Shown: positions 32,716 to 44,689, counted from the stretch's first letter. The stretch: 64,000 nucleotides of DNA from Dendrocalamus latiflorus (GCA_017311315.1 CM029644.1:32569606-32633605); one strand, 5' to 3'. The notes: generated by a model not told the origin, from the sequence alone. Numbers and translations are program-made.

Positions 32716-34080
32716 AGCCGAGCAGGGCCAAGTCGTAGGAAACAAGAGTTTGTGACGAAATTTATTAGTGTCCTAATGGGAGAGCGATCGATGCAAGAGG
32801 AAGCAGAGTAGACCTAGCGATGCTAATTAATGGTTGCTGCAAAACCTAATCTAACCTGCAGGTCCTGATTAAAACTCGATCCGGATAACGATTCCATCAT
32901 GGTCGCTGCCATCAGATCCATCTCCTGAATGCATGCATGCAGCAGACTACTGGCTCTGCTGCCTTTCGTTTTCTCGCCACGGGGGAAGGCAGTGATGGCT
33001 GCCGTACCGTCTACATCGATCTGTATAGCTGTACCTGCAGCTCTACATACGTGATCGATCGATCAAGCGCGGCCATGGATTCTGCAGGATCAGCTCTGGT
33101 TTGATAAACCGGGGTTTAACCGTGAGAAATAGCTGATTGATACATGTTGTGTTGGTGCGTGTATATGCACGTTGCTCTCAGTAATGGTGGGATACGGATC
33201 AGCCAGAAAATTTAGGTAGACGGCTGAAAAAACTTGCCATCAGCCCGTCGCCATTGATACCAGCATGCAGCTACTGACACAGCAGTATAACCACTGCATA
33301 TGCATCGGTAGCAAGGCACAATTAGCATCTGATGATTAAGTGGATCTACGCCATGGACAGAATTGACATGCGCGTCCAGAACTGCTGGATGCGATGCAAA
33401 TCATATGTGCAGATGCTTCAGGAACAGAATGCTTAATCTACCAAGGTATTGTGTGTGTGTGTGTGTGAATTGTATTATTGGGGCATACAAAACACAAATG
33501 AATACAGTACACAGCGGGAGGCAAGGAGAGATGCATCCGAGGGGGAGGGGACAGGCCGGAGATGGGCACAGCGCGGTGGCACATGCCGCCGTCCTTGAGC
33601 ACGGCACAGACAGGGGGAGTAGGAAAGTACTCTCCCTCGTCCCTACACGCTCTGCAATACTACTGCATGGCTACATGCATACATGACACTGCAGGTACAC
33701 TCGCAATGGAAAAGAGAAGGAAACCGCACGCAGGTTTTGCTTCGCATTGCCATTGCCATTGCCACTGCAAGGCGAGAAAACCATGGGCACCAGGTAAGTG
33801 ATGACAAGTGGGCCCGCCATATGTGCTGGGCCCCAGCGCCCGTGGCAGCTTCCGTGATGAGCTATCTCCGAACACTTTCTCGCAGGTTTCGCATCTCTGA
33901 AGTAAACATGGGCATGTGGGTGCATGGCTGAATAGATTAAGCGATCCAAACTAGAAAGCACCGATCGCCTGTGTTGCCTCTGATTTGACTAATCAGGAAA
34001 TTGCATTCTTTGCGCATTGCACCTTGTGCTTTGGCACAAACCAAACACGCACCACTCTTCGTCTAGGCTCTAGTGGAGTA
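32716..34080. other. Intergenic
   Basis: No supportable gene. Short frames at 33363-33931 overlap on both strands and lack domain signatures. Contains the TG microsatellite at 33450-33467 and a CATTGC hexamer run near 33745. Confidence 0.4.
33450..33467. repeat. TG microsatellite
   Basis: Nine TG units. Confidence 0.9.
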
Positions 34081-34091
34081 GTACTAGATCT

Positions 34092-34272
34092 CGTTTGGCA
34101 TAGTTCTAACTCCGAGATCTATACTGGATCTGTAGTTTGACTAAATTAAAGTGATTTAAATATTTTTATTTAATATATAATATAAATGAAATGAGTCATG
34201 TAAATACACTTAACATACCTGCAACTCTAGATCCAGGATTTCCTAGAGCTACAGATGACCAGCTGCCAAACG
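34092..34272. mobile_element. MITE with CGTTTGGCA termini
   Basis: Starts CGTTTGGCATAG and ends CTGCCAAACG, as inverted repeats. Internal AGATCTATACTGGATCTG and AACTCTAGATCCAGGAT halves also pair. TSD not resolved. Confidence 0.6.
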
Positions 34273-34764
34273 GCGTAACGAAGGCCACGATCTACAGAGT
34301 CGTTAAACGCAAGGTGGCCTCGAGCAAATTCTTAAATCGCGTTTGACTGGTCTGTCCGGAGTGAATGAACGATGCGCATCGCACGCTCTGCTTCACGTGC
34401 GAGCAGTGGACACGATGAAAAGTTTCGGCTCTTTTTTTTTTACCACGGTGTTACAGGCATCCTTCCTCACGCGAAAAGACAAGTTACTGGAGCTGCACTG
34501 CACTGCATTGCATGCATGCATCTGTTTCCAAGGTAAAAGAAAAGTTACGGTGGTTGGTTCGTTGTAGCAAGGAGAATTCAAAAGTTACAGGATACAGGTA
34601 CAGAGTGAATTCAAAAGCAGAGCGGGGTGCACGGACACGTGGGCATCAGCGACAGAGCCTGACAGCCTGGGCCCCACCGCCGTTTTACCTTTTGATCTAC
34701 TACACCCTTGGTAAAAATTGCGTGTGCAGAGCCGATCTACCCCTCTGCACAGCTAGTTAGAGCT

Positions 34765-34960
34765 TCCGGTTTCTAACTTTTACTTTTATCTTTCTTAGGT
34801 AATATAATTCTTTAGATTTTTGTCTTTTCTCTCTTATTTCTTTACGTTATTTATTTTTTAAATTTTAATTATGATTAAAAACTGTTAACGACTATAATAT
34901 CTTTTTAGTTACTATAATACAAAATAAGCGATAACTCAAGAGTTTCTAAGACCGAATGAG
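34765..34960 (+). repeat. Dispersed AT-rich repeat copy
   Basis: TTTCTAACTTTTACTTTTAT through ATTTTAATTATGATTAAAAA and GTTACTATAATACAAAATAAGC resembles the family at 56.1 and 57.1 kb. Confidence 0.5.
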
Positions 34961-35484
34961 CACCGGCGCTGCTTGCTTGGTTTGCTCCCGTCTGTGATGT
35001 TTTTTTACTGTTGCTGCATGTACTGCGGTGAAACGTGAATGACCGTATCGCCTTCTGTGATGGAGACTCTCCAACGTTTTCGTGGTGTACAATACCGACG
35101 AGGGAAGGAAATTGTATTGACTGGTCAACGTCAGTTACAACACTATTATGGGTACAGGATAACAAGAAGCCCGTCACGTTGCAAGTGTAGCAGTACTTTT
35201 TATCGTGCACTAACGCTGATAAGCACATTGATTTGACGAAACCATACTTTGGACTGTACGAGAGGGCTCCGACATATATGAAGGTTATCGTGCTGGCGGC
35301 AAGGAACATGGTGAAATCACAGCGATCTCCTCTTCAGGCGACACATGATTCTCGTACCTCCAGTGACTCGGTGCGAGTGGCAAGTAACTATTTTGCAAGA
35401 TTCTCAGCTGGACCAGGATGCAGCGTCCAAACTAGGTAGGATAGGCACCGCTGCAGAACAAAAGCATATCTTAGACGTTGCTCA

Positions 35485-35745
35485 TTTCAACTTAAGTTTT
35501 TTATTTCTAGTTTATTTTTTATTTTTTATAAATTTTGTCCTTTTTTTTACTTTTTTTTGAGCTTTTTTCCCGGTTTTTTCTATATTCGTTTGCATTGTCG
35601 GTGATAGGTTAATATGTTTTTTCTGTTTTTAATTTTTGTAAAATTTATTTACGTCAAATAAGTCATCATCAATTACAGTGTAATTTCATCTAACTACAGT
35701 ACAATTTCAGTCATAAACCAGGTTATTTCAACTCAACCGAGCGGC
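35485..35745 (+). repeat. Dispersed AT-rich repeat copy
   Basis: TTTATTTTTTATAAATTTTG, TTTTTTGAGCTTTTTTCCCGG, TTCGTTTGCATTGTCGGTG and GTCAAATAAGTCATCATCA align in order with the 6.6, 56.1 and 57.1 kb copies. Confidence 0.65.
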
Positions 35746-37382
35746 ATCTTAATGGCAATTATTTGGGTGATTAGCTTTTTTAATCGCGGAGAGGAAAGCA
35801 TCCGAAAACGGCATGCACTTTCCGTAACCCCTCCCGGCAATAAAATACAGGGCTACACAGCTGGAGCCGCTCCCAGCCTTCAATCCGGCGATGATGATGC
35901 ATCCATCCGTCTTCCTTTCCGCCTCCGGAGAGCGATGCGCGGCGCGGAGCACACCATTATCCCAAAAAGCTACGGCCTCCTTTTCTCTGTCACTACTGCT
36001 GCTGACTGCTGAATTCGTTTTGCTACTGACATGATTAGCGAGTGTACAGCTACCGTAATTTCCTGGGAATGATAGTACCTGTATCTTCTTTCAAGGCTTT
36101 CTTATTATAATCTTGCCGTCCCATTCACGTCCATTTAGTTTGATTTTTGGATGTTGACGCTGGGGATTGTTTGTTTTACATCGCACTAGCGGCATCCCCA
36201 AAAGCATGTCCCCCAAGGCATCACCTTTACGCCTTGTGCTGATTTAATTATATCGCGGTCTAGGAATGCGTTGTTACCACGGAGAAAAGCTACCAGCCAG
36301 CCAAGCCTCTCCAAATTGCTTTTGCCACCTTCTCATCTCCAACCAAAGTCTTCTTGCAAAACAAAAAAGGACTTGGCACAGTACAACCAGCTGGGAATTG
36401 AGACGAACTGGCCAAAATGTAGAAGTGGCAAAGTTATTAGAAACAAAAGGCAAATTATTTCCGTATCTTTCACTTTCCTTTCTTTCTATAACACTGTCAA
36501 CTACAGTAGATTCGACCAGAGCAAAAGAAAAAGGAAAACACGTAAGAGAAAAAAAACTTTTGTAGTGAGCTGCATTTGCTGAGGGGGACCATGAGGCCCA
36601 ACGCTGACACCTCTCCCTATTGGCACGACAACATGGTGTAGCATCAGCGGTGGTCCTTCCTTCCCTCGACACCTACACAGAGTCACAGACTGACTGGTTC
36701 ATCCTGTGATTTTATACATACACCACGCTAGCTAGCCTCATCGCCTGTCACTTCTTGTCCATCACGATGTATCTTGTACTGTCTTTGTCTTGCATACATG
36801 CAGCAAGCAAGCACTAGTGTTACATGTATCTTGTGGTTGGTACCTAGTCTTGGCTAAACATCACACCTAATACTATAGAACTAGTGGTTATAGTGGTCGC
36901 TTATCAAGAGCTTGGTGATACATCAATGGCGGTGGGTGGTGGTAGTAATAGTAACTAACATTAACTAATGCGCATGGTAATAATAAGGGGGCCCTAATTT
37001 ATCTGACACTGCATCTCAAAACATTGGTGCTGCTGCTTCTCTTCCTGAGGCAATGGCATCTTCTTCTCTCTTCTCTTGCGGTTTAATAAAGCTATCAACC
37101 TGAAGAAAGAAAAAAGGAGGGGGGGGGGGGGGGGCACTATGCTGCAACTTGTCCACTCTTTTCCTATACTCCACTATTCTCTTTTCTTTGCTGCTAGTAT
37201 TCCTGCAGGAGTAAGAGATGGCGAAACGAGGAGGAGAAGAAAGTTAAGACATCATCATTCGAATAGGTGAAAAGCATATGATTTACTAGGATGCAGAGCT
37301 TGAGATGGGCTTTATAAAAGGGGAGGACGAAGTGCTTACTATGATTAGGCAGTAGTATTACTCACTTCCATTGAGGACAACT
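35746..37382. other. Intergenic region 3' of the CCCH gene
   Basis: No gene supported. Contains a 16-base poly-G run (37119-37134). The interval nearest 37383 presumably includes the CCCH gene 3' UTR. Confidence 0.4.
37119..37134. repeat. Poly-G tract (16 bases)
   Basis: Uninterrupted run of 16 G after AAAAAAGGAGGA-type purine DNA. Length may be unreliable in sequencing. Confidence 0.85.
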
Positions 37383-40158
37383 TTACATTCCGATCGCGCC
37401 GTGATCGGAGGACAGCCTGCATGCATGATGCATTCAGCAAATCATGATACCCAGATATATTACACACAATTTGCAATACTAAAAGGCACTAGGGCCATAC
37501 AATAGTATTGTGCATACCTGGACATGGGGAAGAAGTAAGGTTTTGGCGAGGGTATGTCCAATGCAGAGGGCAGGAGATGGCTAGGGACACTGCCCCCGTT
37601 GCTGGCGCCATTGTTGATGCCAACATAGGATGCGCTGCAACCGGTTGAGGTGGTGATCTCCGCCTCAGTGGGAGCGAAAGGATCGCGAGCAAATGCTGCA
37701 GACTTGGTTGGCGACGCGAATGGGCTGTCCGGCAGGTTATGCTCCACACTGCAGAGCACAATGGGCATAGGGCTAAAAGATCAGTTTGGTGAAATGCTTA
37801 CTTCTCCGCATTGCTGGATGTAAGCTAAGTATAATGAAAACAACAAATGACGACGATGATTTGTTTAGCGTTAAATTTCACCTTTGGTCACTGTCTGTGT
37901 TAGGGCTGGCCGACTCGCCAGCAGATTCCTCCTTACCGGCTCCTCCGTTGACCGCCTTCCTGTGAGGAAGAAGGAAGCTGCTGCCCTTGCCTTGCTCCCC
38001 TGTTAACATCAAGCAAGCAAGCAAATCAGCACGGGAAACATTAGCAACAGTGCATCTGTTCCAACAAGTGAAATGGCGTTGTCTGCTGTTACGCGAAGTC
38101 CTACCGGAATTAGGTGGCAACTCGACGGTAGGGGTGGCAACAGCAGTCTGAGTGGGACTAAATGGATTGCCAATTGGGGATGGCGCCGCGGCGGAGAGTG
38201 ACTTGAGGTCCAGCAGCTGCAGTCCCATGAGGCGGCGGCTCTGGAGCTCAATCGCCTGCTGCAGCTCGGCCGCCTGCTGCTGCTCCTCCAGCTTCCTCCT
38301 TAGCAGCATCTCGTTGGCGCTGTTCGAGTGCTGCGGCATTCTCGCACCTGGCACAATCCAATCAACACAAAATCTCAGCACCAATCATGCATGTAACAAA
38401 CATAAAGATTGCAAACAACTGAAGTTACAATGGCTTACCGAGCTGGTGCAGATCGAAGGGGTCTCTGGCGTCTAGCCCGGTCGGAGTCGCGCAGCTGGAG
38501 AAGTCCACTCTCTCACCTTGCTGTTGCTGCTTCCTGCAGAGTAACAGCAAAGTATTTGGTCATGGGGTTGTAGGCACAAGGCTAGGGCAATGTCGTCTTT
38601 GTTACTGTTGCCGGAAGCAACAGGGCAAATGCCGTGGGCTTGCCTGTACTTGTCGGGTACCTTGCCCTTCTCCTTGTAAGGCTTGACGAGCACACGGGCG
38701 TCGCAGATGAAGTGCGGGTTGCCCTTGGCCAGGATCATCTTCACCGTCTCCGGGTAGACGAAGGTGACAAACCCGAACATGCGCTTCTGCTGGTACGGGA
38801 TGCGCACATCGTGGACGGGGCCGTAGATGCTTCAGTTCAGAGCCGGCAAACGCGTCAGAGACCAAGATGGCAAAGATTAGCAAAATTTGCAACTGGAGCG
38901 CTCTAGTGCGCGCGGTGGGAAACCTGAAGTAGTTGGAGACGTCCTCCTCGCGGAACGTGCTGTCCGCCGGGAAGGTGAGGTAAATCTGCCGCGAGCCGGG
39001 GTTCATCATGCTCGCGAAGTCGGCGCGGTCCAGCCGGGGCCGGCCCATGAACTTGTGTGCCTCGTCGCCGCCCAGCATCAGCGCTGCGGCGGCCGCCGCC
39101 CTGCAAATCGAAAGACTCGTAAGTAACGCGGAGAAACCAGAGCAATTTGGAGGTAAGAGGTGGCAAAGGTGGCACCTTTGGTTCTCGTTTTGCTGCTGCT
39201 GCTGCTGTAAGAGCAAGCTCAGGCACTTGCTGGCCGCGGAGGGGGAGCCGGGGAGGGGGCCAGTGGGGGAGTAGGGGAAGGCTGTGGCGGCCAGGCGCTG
39301 GGACTTGGAACGGAGGAGGTAGTCCTGGCACTGCTGCTCCATGGCGGCTGGGTCCATCTTGGCGCCGGCGAGAGCGGCTGCGTCGTCGGGGAGGCCGCCG
39401 TGCACGAAACGGCAAGCGCTGCCGTTCTTACAGTACCCGCGCGCGTAGTAGAGGCACGGCTTCCAGCCGAGGCCGTCGGCTCCGCCGAGGCAGAGCTCGC
39501 TCACCGACGCGCTCCGGCGGTGCCCGGGGCCGCCGTTGGCCCACCCGAGGCCGTACGGAAAAAGCCCGCCGTCGCCGGCGCCGGGGCTCCGGCACTCCCC
39601 GCCGTCGAACAGGGGCAGCTGGTGCCCTCCGCCCACACCGCCGTCGTTGAGGAACGCGAGCTGGTCCTGCAGCTGGAGCTCGTCGAGGAGCGGGTCCCCA
39701 CCGGGCGCCCCGAAGAACGGCGACGGCGGACCTCCACCGTTGGCCGGGCTCATCAGCTCCTCCCCGACGCCGACCATCTCCTCCGCGGCGCCATTGCTGA
39801 TGCTGTCTCTCCTCGAGAACACCGGAGGCGGCGCCCACGACGAGGGCGACGACACCGAAAGCGGGGAGGGCGCGGTGCCGGCGCGCCCGGAGTTCTGCCG
39901 CGACAGCAGGAACGGTGAGTGCCCAGCCGCAGCCACAGAGGCCGGCGTACCCGGCCCGGACGCCGGCAGCAGGCCGAGCTCCTTGCGCGCCTTGGCCATG
40001 ACGGTCTGGAGCAGCGCCTCGGGGCCGAAGGCGAGCCGTATCATCTCCTTCTCGCCGTGGTCCTGGATAAGCAAGAAGCCCATGATCTTGGCCGCGTGGT
40101 CCGGGTCCAGCGTCTGGATCCGCGAGAACACCACCTTGGTCGCCTCGTAGGCGTCCAT
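37383..40158 (-). CDS. CCCH zinc-finger and RRM protein (688 aa, eight exons)
   Basis: Likely RNA-binding regulator of the plant CCCH-RRM subfamily (rice C3H53-like, Arabidopsis C3H46-like). Predicted exons, high to low: 40158-39176, 39100-38924, 38829-38644, 38533-38439, 38347-38105, 37999-37882, 37748-37518 and 37416-37383; 2067 coding bases, all phases consistent. The N-terminus MDAYEATKVVFSRIQTLDPD and RLAFGPEALLQTVM is the conserved PABC-like helical module. The CCCH finger is C235-x7-C243-x5-C249-x3-H253. The RRM spans about 364-440 (RQIYLTFPADSTF, VRIPYQQKRMFGFVTF). A Gln-rich coiled segment follows (LEEQQQAAELQQAIELQSRR), and the family C-terminus DHGAIGM ends at the TAA at 37385-37383. 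Intron 3 starts with GC (TACAG|GCAAGC), required for the expected KYRKQQQQGERVDFSS. The gene is intact. Antisense frames over exon 1 are GC-rich shadows. Confidence 0.93.
38534..38643 (-). other. Predicted GC-AG intron of the CCCH gene
   Basis: The donor is GC at 38643-38642 (AAGTACAG|GCAAGC) and the acceptor CTGCAG ends at 38534. Apart from GC for GT the donor matches consensus perfectly, typical of GC-AG introns. The flanking protein KYR|KQQ continues in frame. Confidence 0.8.
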
Positions 40159-40460
40159 GGCGAACTCCGCAACAGCAAGCTAGCAAGAGCTAACGGGTAT
40201 CTCGTTTGTTCCCTTCCTTCCTCCTCTATCCTTCTCCGCTGCGTTCCTGGAGCTCTGTGTCGTACTGCTATAGAGTAAGCTCAGCTCAAGCTCAAGCTCA
40301 AGACTAGTAGAAGCAGCTCCTCAACGCTTCTTCACTTGGAGCGGCGCCACTGAGCGGCAGCTCCATATCCCAAAGCTTGGAGGTCGCGGCGGCAGCGAAG
40401 CCAAGATGGGTAGTGCGCACCTCGTATTCCTATCTAACAACCTTTCTATCTAACCTTTCT
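40159..40460 (-). promoter_or_regulatory. 5' UTR and proximal promoter of the CCCH gene
   Basis: C/T-rich sequence on the minus strand, with an AGCTCAAGCTCAAGCTCA run at 40275-40300 on the plus strand, fits a plant 5' UTR. No clear TATA box was found. Confidence 0.4.
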
Positions 40461-40889
40461 AATCTATAAGCTTTCTTTACTGGCTCTCTTCCTCTTCCTT
40501 GGGTTCTGCCCTGCTTGCTTTCTTGGGTTGGGGCCGGGGCGGGTAGTGGTGCAAGTGGGGCGGGCTGCGGACAGCCCGCGCCTGGCCACCAGGTATTTGT
40601 GACTGCCGTGGTTGGTAATGCAAAGACGGATTAAGTTTAATGGGTTCAGCGGCTGCCGGCAACAACGCATGTGACCCACTTGTGATTAGTACAGACAACT
40701 AGCAGTATTACTCGTCTACTCTCGCTTTGTACAGAAAAATTCCACTCTTGGTAATGCTTTAGAAAAATCACAAAAAAATACTAAAAAAATCTTTAAAAAT
40801 AAAAAAAAATAGTTGACACGAATACTTCGACATCCAACAAAAAATCATCAGCGTTGGATGTGCTTCAGAACAAATTACACCAGCACTTA
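40461..40889. other. Distal upstream DNA
   Basis: Short overlapping minus-strand frames have no recognised domain. From 40740 it becomes A-rich. AGTTGACACGAATACTTCGACAT near 40812 is repeated in part at 41176, bracketing the first MITE. Confidence 0.35.
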
Positions 40890-41173
40890 GGCCATTCTCA
40901 GTGGAGAGTTTCGTGGCGTTGTTTCTAAGACTGTCACATCATGTAAAATGAAATGAAACATGGATGAAACATCCATCTTCAATGCATAGTTTCATTCTAT
41001 TGTTTCATAGACATTTAATTTCATGACTCATATAGAGTTGGTAATCGTGCCAAGAGAGTTTCATCTAGATGAAACTCACTTCTTCTCTCTCTTCTTAAAA
41101 ATATTGTCATATCATCAAAAATATCTATGTGACAGCCTATTAAATGCAGATGAAACTCCCACTGAAACTGACC
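40890..41173. mobile_element. Tourist-like MITE D (284 bp)
   Basis: Starts GGCCATTCTCAGTGG and ends CCACTGAAACTGACC, with TTA on each side (40887-40889 and 41174-41176). The 3-bp TTA duplication and short inverted ends fit PIF/Harbinger-type MITEs. Confidence 0.85.
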
Positions 41174-41201
41174 TTAGTTGACATGAATACTTCAACATTC
41201 A

Positions 41202-41708
41202 GGGCATGTCCAATGGTGATTTATGAGCTAGTTCTAAACATATTATTTCATATTTTAATACAAGAGAGAGAAAAGCTAGCTCTTGATCAAGAGCTAGTCT
41301 CATACACATATTCCAAGATTATATGAGGATGTCATGTGGGACTATTCATGTTATAAGCTATGTGCTAAAAGTTAATATCATTGGAGAAGTTATCTTAGAG
41401 CAAGTACAATAGTATAGCCAACTAGTGGCTATAACACTTGTCCATTTCATCTATAGCCTTCAAAAAAATAGTTCATACAATAAGGTAGCTATTACAATAA
41501 CTATTTGGTCCCACGTGTAAGAAAGTGAAATGCATATTTTTACGTGCTATAGCTAGCTGTAATTTAGCAGCCAGCTTCCTTCTCTCTCTTCCTTTCTCTC
41601 TCTGCCATGTAAGATTTTGTTGATATTATATTTGCTATAGCCTGCTGACTAAGTCTTATTGTACCTGCTCTTAGAGCTAGTAACTAGCTCATACCATTGT
41701 ACATGCCC
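41202..41708. mobile_element. MITE B, copy 1, hosting MITE A
   Basis: Outer ends GGGCATGTCCAATGG and CCATTGTACATGCCC, TSD TCA (41199-41201, 41709-41711). Without the nested MITE A (41398-41670) it is about 230 bp. Its body AGCTAGCTCTTGATCAAGAGC pairs with itself. Confidence 0.85.
41398..41670. mobile_element. MITE A, copy 1 (273 bp)
   Basis: Starts GAGCAAGTACAATAG and ends TATTGTACCTGCTC, TSD TTA on both sides (41395-41397, 41671-41673). Nearly identical to copy 2 at 42508-42780, also 273 bp. Confidence 0.9.
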
Positions 41709-42140
41709 TCAACAAAAAAACTACATCATCACTATCAATGTAGCCTCGGAAAATGGGTTCTGAAAATTTAGCACAAGCACATCTTTATCACTGGTATCTT
41801 CAATGAAGGTCTTAATTCGTTCCTGCAAAAATGAAAAGCATACAACATAATGTTAAACAACCATCAAATGATGCTATACAGGAAAATGTATCAAATGATC
41901 AATAGTTTTAAAATTATCACAATAAAATATTCTTACAAGAATTATATATGATGCCCTCATGTGAATCATTCAAATAAAATTAACATAATGTATACCTTCC
42001 CCAATCAAAGAGATAAACGCAAGATTGTCCACATTTACAGAATATTTGTTACAGTTTATTCATATATTACATATTTATGCCATCAATTTTAAGTAATAAA
42101 TAGAATGCTAGTGGTAATTGAACACTGATTCTAGTTCAGT
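41709..42140. other. AT-rich spacer, possibly further hAT remnant
   Basis: On the minus strand a short frame near 41830-41725 follows TTTTTGCAG (ERIKTFIEDTSDKDVLVLNF), which could be an exon fragment of the same or another former gene. I cannot assign it. Confidence 0.25.
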
Positions 42141-42296
42141 TATAAATAAAATGACATGTTACGCACAAATAGCCCAATTTTTTTTTATTAGAGCAAGTAC
42201 AATAATACTGACTAGGTCGCCTCTAGCAAAATCCACGTCAGCACAATCCTAAATGGAAGAGAGAGAAAAGAAGAGAGAGAGGCAAGCTGCCCCTTA

Positions 42297-42802
42297 GAGC
42301 ATCTCCAACAGTATGAGCTAGTTACTAGCTCTAAGACAACTTCTCGAATAGTACTAACTTTTAGCACATAGCTCATAACATAAATAGCCTCACATGACAC
42401 TCTCACATAATTTTGGAATGTGTGTATGAGACTAACTCTTGATCAAGAGATAGCTTTTCTCTCTCTTCTATTAAAATATGAAATAATATGCTTAAGCTAG
42501 CTCATAAGAGCAAGTACAATAGTATAGCCAACTAGTGACTATAACACTTGTCCATTTCATCTATAACCTTCAAAAAAATAGTTCATACAATATGGTAGCT
42601 ATTACAATAACTATTTGGCCCCACGTGTAAGAGAGTGAAATGCATATTTTTACGTGCTATAGTTAGCTGTAATTTAGTAGCTAGCTTCCTTCTCTCTCTT
42701 CCTTTCTCTCTCTGCCACATAAAATTTGGTTGATATTATATTTGCTATAGCCTGCTGACTAAGCCTTATTGTACCTGCTCTAAGTCACTATTGGAGATGC
42801 TC
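42297..42802. mobile_element. MITE B, copy 2, nested in C
   Basis: Starts GAGCATCTCCAACAG and ends ATTGGAGATGCTC, TSD TTA (42294-42296, 42803-42805). It is inverted relative to copy 1 and hosts MITE A at a different point. Confidence 0.85.
42508..42780. mobile_element. MITE A, copy 2 (273 bp), nested in B
   Basis: Starts GAGCAAGTACAATAG and ends TTATTGTACCTGCTC, TSD TAA (42505-42507, 42781-42783). Over 90 percent like copy 1 by eye. Confidence 0.9.
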
Positions 42803-43784
42803 TTATATAAGAGGTGATCTCTAGCACATCATACGAGGAGTTAGGGGCAGCTTGGAGGCGATGCTAGTTCTTAACTTGTTGTATTAGCTACCTCCACGCG
42901 TTTTTTGGGCCTAACTGATATATTTATGCAAGTATTAAATGTTTGAGTGCTTTAGTAGAGGTAACCTCTACTCAACTTATTGTATTAGCTACCTCCACCA
43001 TGAGTCACTTGTATTCTTTTTGCTTATTTGGCTAGTCTTAGAGGTAGCAGCCACCTCTTCTATTAAACTTGCTCTTAGATGTCCACATGTCTGCTGTGAG
43101 AGACATCCTACAAGTTGAGTTCTTTAAAACTTCTCGTAGAGCTAACCTTTGCTGCTCATACGCATTAATGCAATCACCCTTGATGGTAGTTCTAGAAACA
43201 AGTCTAAACAATGAATTTAAACTGGCCACAAAGCTCTTGAATCTAGGGTACTTAACTATCCTAAAGGGCAACTCATGCAAGACAATCAGCTTAATGAGTT
43301 CTTGCCGACAGACTTCTTGGTCAAATTTCCAATCTTTAAAAGTAGCAGCATGAGGGGACAAATTAGAAGATTTCATCGGATTTACCATTTGTTCCAATCT
43401 AGCTCTTTCTTCACCACTTTCCAAATGCATACAGCAACTACTTGTGCCAGTCACTCGGTCGGCCTTAACTAGTTTCTTATGGTGAATGCATTGAGCTTCT
43501 ACAACTTTCTTACCAACATATATGAGCTCAAGATCAATCCAGATATCTTGTTTAAGTTTGCATCTTCTACTTGAATATCCTAAATCATCAGCATGAAAGC
43601 ATATATCTAGGGGTTTTACATTTTGCCACCAACAAACTGCTCGAAGAAACTCCCACTTGTTCATGAACATCTCGTCCTTCTTGTGCAACATGCGACGGCA
43701 CATGACCTTGTCAGCTCCTAGCCCTCCCTCTTGAGCCTGCATAGAGATTACTCTTCTGCTACATAGCATGATCCACATGAGCAA

Positions 43785-44422
43785 GAGATTAACGGTTAGA
43801 GATTCAGTATATGAAGAAAAAAGTATTAATATTTGGTATATCTACAATGAGAAGAGGCAGAGTGGTAGACTGGTCCCTGCATACAATGTGGAATTAACTG
43901 GCCTTTTATAGTTCCTATTCATTTCTAGGAACATGTTAGTGATATCCAAAGCAGACAGCACTGGCTTTGCAAGACTGGAGAAATGAAGTGTCAGAAACAA
44001 ACAGGTAGATTTAACGACTAAATTGCTTGGTACCGTCAACATACCAGAAAAAGAGGAAGTCTCCAATTCATTGTACCAGAACAAAGCTACAACCAAACAA
44101 ATATAAGTTCTTATATAAATTGCTCTGTTTCATGTTCATGTTTTAGGTATGTTCTGGCTTTTGCTGTCATTGGATGCTCCTATACTCTGTTCATGTTTTA
44201 TGAATTTTGGGCGTAGTATGACGATTAACTCCAATCTTTTCCCATCAAGTAAAACACTGTTCAATAAAATGCTAATCACTTCATGATTTATTTTTGAAGA
44301 TTGAATGCATCATTAAGAATAGATTGAAATATCCATACCACTCCCTCGGTTCCATAATACAAGTCAATTCTCTTGCAAATTTCGCTTCATGATGCTAATC
44401 ATTAAGGAAATCAAGAGTATAC
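43785..44422. other. Intergenic
   Basis: A minus-strand frame at 43842-44096 has no recognised domain. At 44341 a CTCCCTCGGTTCC word resembles one end of a Stowaway-type MITE, but no partner end is visible. Confidence 0.35.
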
Positions 44423-44557
44423 GGGGCTGTTTGGATGATGACCTGACTGGTAGCTGCCTGCCAGGCAAGATATCCTGGCCACATGCATAGCAAATCGGAC
44501 GCCTGGTGGCCTTGCCTGGCTCCTGAGCTGCCTGGCAGGCAGCATCCAAACAGGCCC
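44423..44557. mobile_element. Small MITE (135 bp) with GCTGTTTGGATG ends
   Basis: GGGGCTGTTTGGATG at the left and CATCCAAACAGGCCC at the right are inverted repeats, flanked by TAC (44420-44422, 44558-44560). The interior has CTGCCTGCCAGGCA and TGCCTGGCAGGCAG in inverted order, so it can fold almost fully. Confidence 0.85.
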
Positions 44558-44687
44558 TACATGCGTTGACTGAATTCCCTTGCAAGTATCTGATGTACTA
44601 TTCGCCACAGGAGCTGACGCAGGCCTAGATTGGAAGAATTTCTACAACACAGTGGACGGGAGGACACAACCACGTTCTAACCTTGAG

Positions 44688-44689
<2 letters not shown>

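Larger units (their letters stand above)
42191..43074. mobile_element. MITE C (884 bp with nested MITEs), inserted in the hAT exon
   Basis: Starts GAGCAAGTACAATAATACTG and ends TATTAAACTTGCTC, flanked by TTA (42188-42190, 43075-43077). Its ends resemble MITE A, so it may be a longer relative. It carries MITE B copy 2, which carries MITE A copy 2. Confidence 0.85.
42141..43784 (-). pseudogene. BED-type hAT transposase (RICESLEEPER-like) remnant, split by a MITE nest
   Basis: Minus strand from about 43784. A degenerate BED finger reads DIWIDLELIYVGKKVVEAQC and HHKKLVKADRVTGTSSCCMH, with its second Cys replaced by His. It is followed by the hAT N-terminal catalytic region: FDQEVCRQELIKLIVLHELPF, FKSFVASLNSLFRLVSRTTI, MSLTADMWTS. 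At 43078 the frame is cut by MITE C. Removing the insert (43074-42191 and one TTA) rejoins WTS to NKKKLGYLCVTCHFIYN in frame at 42187-42141, then a TGA falls where Trp is expected. This shows the MITE jumped directly into the exon. Catalytic and dimerisation domains beyond are missing. In rice, RICESLEEPER proteins are domesticated, but this copy is not functional. Confidence 0.8.

Noticed and set aside
38887..40278. Plus-strand and alternative minus-strand frames over the CCCH gene
   Set aside because: GC-rich antisense shadows of the conserved exon 1-2 coding sequence.
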